Source of the DNA: G965222335 sp965222335 | GTDB taxonomy: Bacteria; Pseudomonadota; Gammaproteobacteria; Pseudomonadales; Halieaceae | Reading direction: 5' to 3' | NCBI GenBank assembly: GCA_965222335.1 | Contig: OZ244944.1 | Coordinates: 3,100,001-3,164,000, forward strand | DNA: 64,000 nt | In this document: positions 9,499 to 16,959 of the stretch, piece by piece | How positions within the stretch are numbered: position 1 is the stretch's first letter | Layout of the letters: the number at the start of each line of letters is the position of its first letter | Position numbers and translations under genes: made by a program | Notes under the pieces: model-generated | Seen by the model: only the letters and a program-made list of their open reading frames with translations | Database searches by the model: none | Told to the model about the DNA's origin: nothing

Positions 9499-9959
9499 AT
9501 GGCGGCAGTCCTTGCGCCCCAAGTCATCTATAACTATGTGTTCTTTCGCATGGTTCCCAGCTCCCAGTCAATCGTGCAGGAGGTAGAGCGGCCACTGGAG
9601 GGTCAGTGCCTGCGCCACACCAACGGTGAGTATCATACTGCGCTCTACTGGGCGCCCTCGTGTGGCGCGCAGCTGCAGCAAAGCTTCCAGCAGCTTGGCA
9701 AGGCGCTGCAGGAGCTCGCCTACGACAGCCTCATTGAACCGAGAAGTGGGGGCTGTTTCGCGCGGCCTTTATCGATCGCACCATTGACCTTTACCGCAAC
9801 GAGCACGCCACCTACTACGGTGGGTTGGTGTGGGTCCGGACGGTGCTGGAGCTACAGATGCAGAAGCAAAAAAACGGCTGGCGCTCTAGACTGCCCATGT
9901 CGCGATCCCTCCAGACTGCTCGACGCCCAGCGCCTGGCCAGCGCATCGAGGCCGGCTGA
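9499..9959 (+). pseudogene. Decayed AsnB-like asparagine synthase gene (deletion and frameshift)
   Basis: Two pieces of an asparagine-synthase-type protein lie in different frames. The first (from 9499) reads YNYVFFRMVPSSQSIVQEV, then the pattern G-x-C-L-R-x-x-N-G and ALYWAPSC. This matches the family segment between the glutaminase and synthetase domains (Y-D-Y-L-x-F-x-x-V-P-x-P-x-T-I). It then jumps to ALQELAYDSL, which aligns with the C-terminal ALQELTKSAL of the gene at 1-390, so roughly 300 codons of synthetase domain are missing. After a frame change near 9740 the sequence continues as GLFRAAFIDRTIDLYRNEH and TYYGGLVWVRTVLEL, aligning with FRNDFIDTALRMHES and GYYGELIWIMVVLEL there. The stop at 9957-9959 overlaps the MBOAT start (TGATG), preserving the old operon junction. 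The N-terminal glutaminase part was not found. Confidence 0.75.
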
Positions 9960-11524
9960 TGCTGTTTAACTCTGTTGAGTTCATATTCCTGTTCCTGCCG
10001 ATCACGGTGCTGGCCTATCTGCTGCTGGAGCGCATTCGCGCCAAGTTAGCAATCGCCTGGCTGGTGCTGGCATCGCTGTTTTTCTATGGCTACTGGAATC
10101 CGGCATACCTGTTGCTGATTAGTGCCTCCATTCTGTTTAACTATTCAGCGGGAAAGCTCACCCAACGACACCGGGGATTTCGCACCGGGCGCCTGGTGCT
10201 GGCGCTTGCTATAGCGGCCAACCTTCTGGTGCTCGCCTATTTCAAATACGCCAATTTTTTTGTCGACAACGCCAACTACCTGCTGTCTCAACACTGGGAC
10301 CTTGGACTGATCGTACTACCACTGGCCATCTCCTTTTTTACCTTCCAGCAGATTTCCTATCTGGTGGATGTGTACGAGGGAAAGGCTAGCGAATACAGCC
10401 TTTTGCACTACGCACTGTTTGTCAGCTTTTTCCCGCAGCTGATTGCCGGCCCGATCGTGCATCACCGAGAGATGCTGCCGCAGTTCATGCGCTCGCCTCG
10501 CCTCTCCCACACCGCCAGAAATATCGCTATCGGCATAAGTATCTTCAGCATAGGCCTGTTCAAGAAAACGGTGATTGCAGACAGCCTCTCCCAGCACGTT
10601 GGCCCGGTTTACGACAATCCGGCGGCCCTTGGCGACCTGGAATTGTTTGGCGCCTGGACGGCGACGCTCGCCTATACTTTCCAGCTCTACTTTGACTTCT
10701 CGGGCTATTCCGATATGGCAATTGGCTGCGCCAGGCTGTTTGGTATCATCCTACCGGTCAATTTTTTCTCGCCGTACAAAGCCTTCAGCATTGTGGACTT
10801 CTGGCGCCGTTGGCACATCACACTCTCGCGTTTTTTGCGCGATTATCTTTATATCGCGCTGGGCGGCAACCGCAAGGGCAGAATACGCCGCTATATCAAC
10901 CTGCTGCTGACCATGCTGCTGGGGGGCTTGTGGCACGGTGCTGGCTGGCCCTTTGTGGTCTGGGGGCTCCTGCACGGCTTCTACCTGGTTATCAATCACG
11001 CTTGGAACGCGCTGCTCAGTGCGCTGCGTATCGCGCCGGGACAGCACGCGGTTTATCGCGCCTTTAGCTGGCTGCTCACTTTTCTCGCGGTGGTCGTGTC
11101 CTGGGTTTTTTTTCGCGCTCCGACGCTGGAGCATGCAAGCGGTATTCTCTACGCCATGGCGGGTTTGAATGGCGCGAGCCTGCCCGCCGGGCTCGTCGCG
11201 CGCCTAGGCGAACTTCAGCCACTGTTCGCACAGCTTGGGATCAAGGCCAGCCCCAGCGCCAGTGGCTCCCAGTTTATCTTCAGCCTTGCCTGGATTGTCG
11301 TCGCGGCTGTTACGGCGCTCTTCGCCCCGAACGTCACCCAAATTTTTTGCAAGTACCGACCGGCCCTGTTTGAATCCGAGCTCAGTTTCGCCGACCAGCG
11401 GATGGCTCCCCGCAGACTGCGCTGGCGCCTGACACCGGCCGCCGCAGGCCTGACGGCCCTGCTTCTGGTACTCGGTATTCTGACACTGAACCAAGTGTCG
11501 GAGTTTCTCTACTTTCAGTTCTAG
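9959..11524 (+). CDS. MBOAT family O-acyltransferase (AlgI-like)
   Basis: A 521-residue membrane-bound O-acyltransferase starting MLFNSVEFIFLFLPITVLAY, the characteristic beginning of AlgI/PatA-like proteins. About ten or more transmembrane segments are visible. Conserved blocks include FPQLIAGPIVHHREMLPQF, YFDFSGYSDMAIGCARLFG, NFFSPYKAFSIVDFWRRWH and GGLWHGAGWPFVVWGLLHG, with the two family histidines (WHG and LHG). It transfers acyl groups, usually acetyl, across the membrane to a partner that modifies an extracellular polysaccharide. The following gene, 10 bases downstream, is a plausible SGNH-type partner. The start overlaps the stop of the AsnB-like pseudogene. Confidence 0.93.
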   Translation: MLFNSVEFIFLFLPITVLAYLLLERIRAKLAIAWLVLASLFFYGYWNPAYLLLISASILFNYSAGKLTQRHRGFRTGRLVLALAIAANLLVLAYFKYANFFVDNANYLLSQHWDLGLIVLPLAISFFTFQQISYLVDVYEGKASEYSLLHYALFVSFFPQLIAGPIVHHREMLPQFMRSPRLSHTARNIAIGISIFSIGLFKKTVIADSLSQHVGPVYDNPAALGDLELFGAWTATLAYTFQLYFDFSGYSDMAIGCARLFGIILPVNFFSPYKAFSIVDFWRRWHITLSRFLRDYLYIALGGNRKGRIRRYINLLLTMLLGGLWHGAGWPFVVWGLLHGFYLVINHAWNALLSALRIAPGQHAVYRAFSWLLTFLAVVVSWVFFRAPTLEHASGILYAMAGLNGASLPAGLVARLGELQPLFAQLGIKASPSASGSQFIFSLAWIVVAAVTALFAPNVTQIFCKYRPALFESELSFADQRMAPRRLRWRLTPAAAGLTALLLVLGILTLNQVSEFLYFQF

Positions 11525-11534
11525 AGGGCTGGTA

Positions 11535-12719
11535 ATGCGTCACGCACAAAGCTACCTGCTATGGACTCCCGCGTGGTCCCTGTTGCTGTCGGTCTTGATT
11601 GTCGTGCTCAATGGCGCCATTGACCCCTACGCTGTTATCGGCTCTCCACGTCTCGCCGGTTTCAACCAGCTCAAGCCCGCCATCAATGCCCGGGTCCGTT
11701 TGAGCAAGCAATACCAGCCGTTCAGGCAAGAAATCGACACCCTCATCGTCGGCAACTCCCGGGTGGAGATGGGCCTCAATCCCGAGCATGTCTGCCTGCA
11801 GAATTCGGGATACGACACCTATAATCTGGGATTGCCCGGTGCCAGTGTTGGCTACCAGACTGCGGCGGCTCTAAACGTTATTTACCAGCAAGGGGTCAGC
11901 CGGGTCTTTCTGGGGGTCGATTTCACTGACTTCCTGATCCACGGCAACAACCTAGATCTGCCTAGCCGCGTCGGCTCCACCGTCATTGACAATGCGCGCT
12001 ATCAACCCGACGGTACACTCAATCCGGACTACCCTTGGCAGCGCTTCCAGGACTACTACCGGGTGCTTTATTCGCTGGATGCCTTTATCGACTCCCTCGG
12101 AACACCCCTACGCCAGGGTCCTTACGCTCCCAATCGCACTGAGCGGGGTTTTAACCCCGCGCACGATTACCTCGGGGCAACCCTCACCGAGGGCGCCCGC
12201 GCGCTATTCCAGCAAAAGGAAGCGGAGTTGGAAGAGAAATATCGGCAAACCTGGCGTCTATACCATGCCGATGGTTCCCGCTCAGCCGACTTTGATGACC
12301 TGGAGCGTTTCCTGACTATCGCACTGGAGCAGGATATCGAGGTCATCATGTTCTCCAATCCTCTGCACCAGCGCTTCTGGCGGATTATGGATGCGGTGAA
12401 ACTGCGTGACACCTACCGGCAGTGGCAGATGGAAATGCTCAAGTTGATTGATAGCCTACCAGCGGGTGCGGTTGCCTTCTGGGATTTTACCGCCGACTCC
12501 TCCTATCTGCATGAGCCACTACCGGAAGCCAGCGACCCGCGTCGCCTCAAGTGGTTCTGGGAGCCGGCCCACTACACCGAGGCGCTCGGCGATGTGATGC
12601 TGCAGGACATGCTATCGGCTTCCTGCGATGCCCCTGTCACCCTGGGCACACGCCTGCGACCTGCCGCCAGCGCAGCGGTGCCGCCGGCCCAGCACCTCAG
12701 CGGAGATGCTGGCGAGTAA
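11535..12719 (+). CDS. SGNH/AlgJ-like periplasmic protein, putative O-acetylation partner
   Basis: A 394-residue protein with an N-terminal hydrophobic anchor (SLLLSVLIVVLNGAID) and a periplasmic domain. DTLIVGNSRVEMGL near residue 75 resembles SGNH block I, with serine in GNSR. YNLGLPGASVGYQTAAAL resembles the next blocks, and WEPAHYTEALGD near residue 345 could supply the acid/histidine pair. Such proteins accept acyl groups from an MBOAT partner and place them on a polysaccharide (AlgJ/AlgX and DltD logic). The 10-base spacing to the MBOAT gene supports this pairing. A GAGGG ribosome-binding site precedes the ATG. The exact acceptor is unknown. The assignment rests on motifs and position. 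Confidence 0.7.
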   Translation: MRHAQSYLLWTPAWSLLLSVLIVVLNGAIDPYAVIGSPRLAGFNQLKPAINARVRLSKQYQPFRQEIDTLIVGNSRVEMGLNPEHVCLQNSGYDTYNLGLPGASVGYQTAAALNVIYQQGVSRVFLGVDFTDFLIHGNNLDLPSRVGSTVIDNARYQPDGTLNPDYPWQRFQDYYRVLYSLDAFIDSLGTPLRQGPYAPNRTERGFNPAHDYLGATLTEGARALFQQKEAELEEKYRQTWRLYHADGSRSADFDDLERFLTIALEQDIEVIMFSNPLHQRFWRIMDAVKLRDTYRQWQMEMLKLIDSLPAGAVAFWDFTADSSYLHEPLPEASDPRRLKWFWEPAHYTEALGDVMLQDMLSASCDAPVTLGTRLRPAASAAVPPAQHLSGDAGE

Positions 12720-13112
12720 ACGCCGTAAATCGCTGCTCTAGTCGCATCGGCAGAGACATTTGGTGCAGGAAAAGTCAGCTTATTACGGGCCTTGAACATG
12801 ATGACGCCACTCTACAGCACCGCGAAATCACAGCCCACCAATTGCTCCACCCTGGCAATGCCCTGCGGATTGCGGAAAAAGCAGGCTTCGGTAAGCACAC
12901 CGCCGTTCAGCGCCACCCGGGTGAAGGCGTCTACCGGTGTCCCGCCGCGGGAGGGAAATTAGTGTGTGGTCGGCAGTATGAGCTGCTAGCTGGTCTCATT
13001 GTCAACGGCGGTCAGCAGCTCGCTGTGTAAAGAATTTCGACACCCACAGCCTGCAATACTTGGCTCGCAGAGCGACTCCGAGCGCGCGATGCAGTCGCCG
13101 GCCTGGTGCGCG
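12720..13112. other. Intergenic 393 bp with an unidentified coding trace
   Basis: No intact gene. On the minus strand between stops at about 12812 and 12960 there is a 48-codon stretch with natural protein composition (pieces such as VALNGGVLTEACFFRNPQG and QLVGCDFAVL) but no start. It may be the tail of a deleted gene that once lay beside the acyl carrier protein gene. I could not assign a family. Confidence 0.35.
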
Positions 13113-13367
13113 CTATGCTGCCTGCTGCAGTTTTTCTTCCACGAAAGCGGCCAGTGAGCCCACGGTCTCGAAAGTGGCCCCGCTGATCTCATCATCGTCG
13201 ATCTCGCAGCCCACCGTTTCCTCGATCTGTTCAATCAGGCTCGCAATGGTCAGTGAATCGAACTCCGGGAATCCCCCCACCAGGTAGGTGTCCTCCCCAA
13301 GAGGCTCATTTGGGCCCAGGTTCAAGCTGGCACGGATCATTTGCTGGGTGAGTTCGAGTGCATTCAT
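13113..13367 (-). CDS. Acyl carrier protein, free-standing (exosortase locus type)
   Basis: An 84-residue acidic four-helix-type carrier protein. The phosphopantetheine attachment serine is in GFPEFDSLTIASL near residue 38 (D-S-L motif). The C-terminal helix region ATFETVGSLAAFVEEKL is typical of ACPs. It is too divergent and wrongly placed to be the fatty-acid AcpP. Exosortase A loci commonly carry a dedicated ACP together with an acyl-CoA/AMP ligase, a PLP decarboxylase and hydrolases 1 and 2. Here the hydrolases are 10 kb away and the ligase and decarboxylase are not in the window. It is likely to carry an activated acyl or aminoacyl group for polysaccharide decoration. No strong ribosome-binding site is visible. 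Confidence 0.85.
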   Translation of the reverse strand: MNALELTQQMIRASLNLGPNEPLGEDTYLVGGFPEFDSLTIASLIEQIEETVGCEIDDDEISGATFETVGSLAAFVEEKLQQAA

Positions 13368-13483
13368 GGGCAGGGTTATTCCAATGGACGTATCAAAGGA
13401 GAGAATTGTAATGGATGGGATGGGGTGTTGGCGATTGCTCTTGCCGTAAGGCGCTGCTCAGCGTACACAGATCCACAACGAAA

Positions 13484-13507
13484 AAGGGCCTCCCTTGGGA
13501 GGCCCTT
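13484..13507 (-). terminator. Rho-independent terminator of the PEP-CTERM gene
   Basis: A perfect inverted repeat (arms AAGGGCCTCCC and GGGAGGCCCTT) lies 22 bases past the PEP-CTERM stop. On the minus strand the stem is followed by a TTTTT run, so it terminates that gene. Confidence 0.85.
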
Positions 13508-13529
13508 GCGTCTGGATATTACGCGGTAA

Positions 13530-14483
13530 TCAGGCAGGCTTGCGGCGACGCCGCGCTGCCATGCCCAGGCCAAGCATGCCCACGCTGAACAGGCCCAGGA
13601 TCGCCGGCTCGGGGATCTTGGTGGCAGTATACTGCGCCAGAACGTGGATGGAGCTGGTGCCCGGGTTAAACTCGGGCGTATAAACGCTGATGGTTCCATC
13701 TGGATTTTCCACAAGCGCGGACTGTGCAGATGCCAGATCACCAGCAGCGTTGGTCGAGACACCCGGCAACAGGGTGAAGTTGATGCTGTACTTGTAGCCA
13801 TCGTGATTAAACGTTACTGGGTCTAGATCGGCGGCGAGCACAGTGAACACATCTTCGCAAGGCGGGCCACCGGTCTCATTGGAACCGCAGCCGCCGACAC
13901 CTGCGGTGTTGACTGTCTCCGTAAAGGAAATCCGAGTCAGGCTACCCAGGTCGGAAAACAGTTCTGTGGTCCTCGTATCATCTGAGTAAATGCGCAGGTT
14001 AGCCAGCGCGTCGATGATCCAGAGCGGGCTCTGGTTATCTTCACCGGGGATTGAAGTCAGCGCGTTGTTGGTTTGGGTCAGGGTGTCGATTACCCACCAG
14101 TCCCCCAGGTTCCATTCATCCGTGGAGCCGTCTGCCGCCGTCAGGTCACTATTAAGCTTCAGCGGAGCGCCCCCAAGGAGAGGGTTCTCGGTATCCGGAC
14201 TGTCGGAATCGGTGTAGGACTCGATGCTAATTGATGAGCGAGTGTCGGAATCAGTCCCGTACCAGTCGAATTTGCTGAAGGTGTCGTCCGGAGCACCCGT
14301 GCCCGTTAAGTCCCCGGTGAAGTCTCCCTGTGTAAGTGTGCCCTCGTTGAATTCCACCACCGGGTTCAGGAAGCCCGCGTTCTGGCTGAAGAACAGTTCG
14401 GGAAGAAGCACACCGGCGTTGGCGTTTGTCACCCCAAGGGCGAGCAGGCTGGCCGCGCCGGCTGTTTTAATCAAGGTTTTCAT
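13530..14483 (-). CDS. PEP-CTERM sorting domain-containing exported protein (first of three)
   Basis: A 317-residue exported protein. The N-terminus is a Sec signal peptide (KTLIKTAGAASLLALGVTNANA) and the C-terminus is a full PEP-CTERM tripartite signal: IPEPAILG motif, hydrophobic segment FSVGMLGLGMAA and basic tail RRRRKPA. Exosortase A would cut near the PEP motif and release or attach the mature protein at the surface. The mature part is acidic, rich in D, T and S, and contains two pairs of cysteines near CGSNETGGPPCED. It has no known enzymatic domain. A strong AAGGAGA ribosome-binding site lies 7 bases before the ATG, and a sigma-54-type promoter lies about 100 bases upstream. The function of the mature domain is unknown; a matrix or floc protein is plausible. 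Confidence 0.93.
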   Translation of the reverse strand: MKTLIKTAGAASLLALGVTNANAGVLLPELFFSQNAGFLNPVVEFNEGTLTQGDFTGDLTGTGAPDDTFSKFDWYGTDSDTRSSISIESYTDSDSPDTENPLLGGAPLKLNSDLTAADGSTDEWNLGDWWVIDTLTQTNNALTSIPGEDNQSPLWIIDALANLRIYSDDTRTTELFSDLGSLTRISFTETVNTAGVGGCGSNETGGPPCEDVFTVLAADLDPVTFNHDGYKYSINFTLLPGVSTNAAGDLASAQSALVENPDGTISVYTPEFNPGTSSIHVLAQYTATKIPEPAILGLFSVGMLGLGMAARRRRKPA

Positions 14484-14578
14484 TGTGAATCTCCTTCAAG
14501 TTAGCGATAGCGCTCTGTAACAAGGCTCGGTAACTGCGCTGACCGGCAAATAGGTCTGATCCTCGTTGTCAGAGATAA

Positions 14579-14594
14579 AGCAATGCCCGTGCCA
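14579..14594 (-). promoter_or_regulatory. Sigma-54 (-24/-12) promoter of the first PEP-CTERM gene
   Basis: On the minus strand the sequence reads TGGCACGGGCATTGCT: TGGCAC, five bases, TTGC, with GG and GC exactly 10 bases apart, the RpoN consensus. The predicted transcript start is about 14568, leaving a leader of about 85 bases before the ATG at 14483. Confidence 0.82.
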
Positions 14595-14775
14595 CATCAA
14601 AAATAAAGATTAAAAACAAGGGGTTAGATTTTTTCGCTTATTTCAGGAGCGGGGCTCTGGCCACGGACTGTAAAACTTCCCGACACCCCTTTCCTTGAGT
14701 TTGCGGGCTCGCCGCAGGGAACAAACATGCTATCCTGCGCGCAGAGCAAGTATAAGATTGATCTGGGGAGTGTGG

Positions 14776-15510
14776 ATGGATTCCAGCGCGGCGAAATCAC
14801 TGGGAGCGCTTGCGAAGTACTTCTCCCTGCATTCGTTCGAGGTGGGGAGCGAGGGCCAACAGTTGCGTGACCTGTATGCCTTGCGCTACCAGATCTACTG
14901 CCTGGAGCGGCATTTCCTGTCGTCCTTTGCCTACCCGGACGGTCTGGAGACCGATGAGTACGACCCACGTTCCGCGCATTTCTCTGCCAATAACCACGCC
15001 GGGGAGGTAGCGGGGACGGTGCGCCTGGTGCTCAGTCCTGACAACGAGCCCTTCCCTTATCTAGAGCATTGCCCGCCTTTCGAGGATTTCGAGCCGCCGC
15101 CGGCACACCTGACCGGGGAAGTCTCGCGGCTGGCGGTCAAGCGCGAGTATCGGCGCCGTGCGGGTGACTCCCTCTGGGGCATCAACCAGTCGGATTTGAA
15201 GGGGCCCGACGCGGAGGCGCCCACCGGCCCGCAGGGCGAGCGTCGGGTGAACGCTCCCCTGCTGGTGCTGGGGCTTTACCGCCAGGTGTACCGCTACAGC
15301 CGGGAGCGGGGCATCCGCTACTGGTATGCGGCCATGGAGCGGGGGCTGGCGCGGGTGTTGGCTATCTACGGCTTCCATTTTGTCCCTATCGGCCCCGAAC
15401 GTGACTACTACGGCCCGGTGACCCCCTACCTTGGAGACCTGGACCAACTGGAAGCGGAGCTGGACGCCAGCAACCCAGACCTGCTCTGGTGGTTTCGCAG
15501 TGGTCCATAG
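14776..15510 (+). CDS. PEP-CTERM/exosortase system-associated acyltransferase (LuxI-like GNAT)
   Basis: A 244-residue protein of the GNAT superfamily related to acyl-homoserine-lactone synthases. Matching features are LYALRYQIYCLERHFL near residue 37 (the R-x-x-V/I-F/Y region), TDEYDPRSAHF (LuxI D-x-x-D/E-like segment), GEVAGTVRLVLSP (R in the acyl-CoA/ACP-binding strand) and GEVSRLAVKREYRRR (E-x-S-R-x-x-V). The family occurs with exosortase genes and presumably makes an N-acyl compound from acyl-ACP. I chose the ATG at 14776 because GGGGAG lies 5 bases before it; the open frame extends further upstream. It heads a cluster with an adenylate-forming enzyme and an FtsX-type exporter. Its product is unknown. 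Confidence 0.85.
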   Translation: MDSSAAKSLGALAKYFSLHSFEVGSEGQQLRDLYALRYQIYCLERHFLSSFAYPDGLETDEYDPRSAHFSANNHAGEVAGTVRLVLSPDNEPFPYLEHCPPFEDFEPPPAHLTGEVSRLAVKREYRRRAGDSLWGINQSDLKGPDAEAPTGPQGERRVNAPLLVLGLYRQVYRYSRERGIRYWYAAMERGLARVLAIYGFHFVPIGPERDYYGPVTPYLGDLDQLEAELDASNPDLLWWFRSGP

Positions 15511-15546
15511 GGCGTAGCGGGCGGATACCGGCACAGGAGGGAGCGC

Positions 15547-16959
15547 GTGCCCAAGCAAATTGCCCGTCTGCAGCGACGGATGCTGCTGGCCATGCTGGCC
15601 CGGCAGAGCCCCGAGCGCATGCTGGCCGCCGGCCTGCGCCGGCTGCCGGAGCAGGCGCGCCGGGCGGTCACAGTGTCGAGCGCCTACCGCACACTGTTCG
15701 GGGAAGCCGGGCTGGACCCGCTGCCCCGCCTGCCGGGCGGGGAGCTGCTGGCGCGCCTGCCGGTGCTGGAGAAGGCAGACCTGTTCGAGCGTTTTTCCAT
15801 TCGCGACCTTATCGATCGCCGTCTGGCAGCGGCGGACCTCGGCGGGGTGCTCACCAGCTCGGGCCACGGTGGTGGCAGCTTCGCCTTCGGCCTGTCTACC
15901 CGGCGCCAGTTGCGCGCCGGCGCCGGGGCCATCGATCTCGGGCTGGAGCAGGCCATTGGCATCGATCAGGCCAGCACCCTGCTTGTCAACTGCCTGCCCA
16001 TGGGCGTGTTCTTTACCTCGGACAGGGTCTGCGTGGCCAACGTCAGCGTGCGTGAAGACATGGCTCTGGCGATCCTGCGCCAGGCGGGGCCCCTGTTTGA
16101 CCAGGCGATCCTCTGTGTCGATCCGCTGTTCTGCAAGCGCCTGCTGGACCATGCCGACGAGCAGGGCTATGACTGGCGCGCGCTGCCGACCCACGCGATT
16201 ATCGGCGAGGAAACCTTTGCCGAGGAGTTCAGGGATTACCTGGCGGGTCGCCTGGGCATTGATCCAGAGGAGCCGGGTGCGCCACTGCTCGGCAGTTCGA
16301 TGGGCGTGGGCGAGCTGGGGCTGAACCTGTTCTTCGAGTCCCGCCAGACCATCGCCCTGCGCCGCGACCTGTACCGCCGGGAACCAGACTATCCCCAACC
16401 CCTGTTTTTCTGCTTCAACCCCCTGCGCACCCTGGTGGAAGTGCACGAGCCAGATGCCGCAGGCGTGGGCGACCTGGTAGTCACCCTGTTGGACAAAGAC
16501 CCGGTGATCCCCATGCTGCGCTATCGCACGGGGGACCGGGCGCGCTGGTTAAGTGACGAGGAGCGCGCGGTGCTGACTGAGCAGGCGGGGCGCGGGCTGG
16601 CCGCGTCGCCCTTTCCCATGCTCGCCATGCTTGGCCGCACGCGGGACCAGGTAACACCCGACTGGCATGTCGACCAGTTCAAGGCGCTGTTGTATCGCGA
16701 CACCGACCTGGCGGCTTGTTGCTCCGGTGCTTTTCGGCTCCTGCGCCAGGAGGGGGGGCTGCGGGTGGATGTGCAGCTGTCAGCCTCCTGCCAGCGCGAC
16801 CCGGCGCTGGTCGCAGAGGCACTGGGGGCGGTGGTAGCCGACGCAGCCCGCGGCCGCGGCGTCGTGATACCTGAGCTGTGCTGCTATCGCTGGGCCGAGT
16901 TCCCCCATGGCATGAACCTCGATTACGAACGCAAGTTCCGCTACGGCCCGCAGCCATGA
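15547..16959 (+). CDS. PaaK-like adenylate-forming enzyme (phenylacetate-CoA ligase family)
   Basis: A 470-residue protein with the layout of PaaK-type acyl-CoA ligases. The phosphate-binding region is GVLTSSGHGGGSFAFG near residue 100, where the usual T-T-G is H-G-G. GSSMGVGELG near residue 255 corresponds to the Y-G-M-T-E block, and IPMLRYRTGDRARWL near residue 320 matches P-L-I-R-Y-R-T-G-D. The C-terminal domain ends around YERKFR. It starts at GTG 15547 with AGGAGG six bases upstream. It is 36 bases behind the LuxI-like acyltransferase and overlaps the permease gene by ATGA, indicating one operon. Activation of a carboxylic acid for the neighbouring acyltransferase is a reasonable inference, but the altered P-loop-like motif leaves catalysis uncertain. 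Confidence 0.75.
   Translation: MPKQIARLQRRMLLAMLARQSPERMLAAGLRRLPEQARRAVTVSSAYRTLFGEAGLDPLPRLPGGELLARLPVLEKADLFERFSIRDLIDRRLAAADLGGVLTSSGHGGGSFAFGLSTRRQLRAGAGAIDLGLEQAIGIDQASTLLVNCLPMGVFFTSDRVCVANVSVREDMALAILRQAGPLFDQAILCVDPLFCKRLLDHADEQGYDWRALPTHAIIGEETFAEEFRDYLAGRLGIDPEEPGAPLLGSSMGVGELGLNLFFESRQTIALRRDLYRREPDYPQPLFFCFNPLRTLVEVHEPDAAGVGDLVVTLLDKDPVIPMLRYRTGDRARWLSDEERAVLTEQAGRGLAASPFPMLAMLGRTRDQVTPDWHVDQFKALLYRDTDLAACCSGAFRLLRQEGGLRVDVQLSASCQRDPALVAEALGAVVADAARGRGVVIPELCCYRWAEFPHGMNLDYERKFRYGPQP

Noticed and set aside
14695..14775. Upstream extension of the LuxI-like gene
   Set aside because: The extra residues are Arg-rich without homology pattern; the ATG at 14776 has a good ribosome-binding site.
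15061..16446. A 461-codon minus-strand reading frame
   Set aside because: It lies antisense to the LuxI-like and PaaK-like genes, has no signal or motif, and such frames are common in GC-rich DNA.
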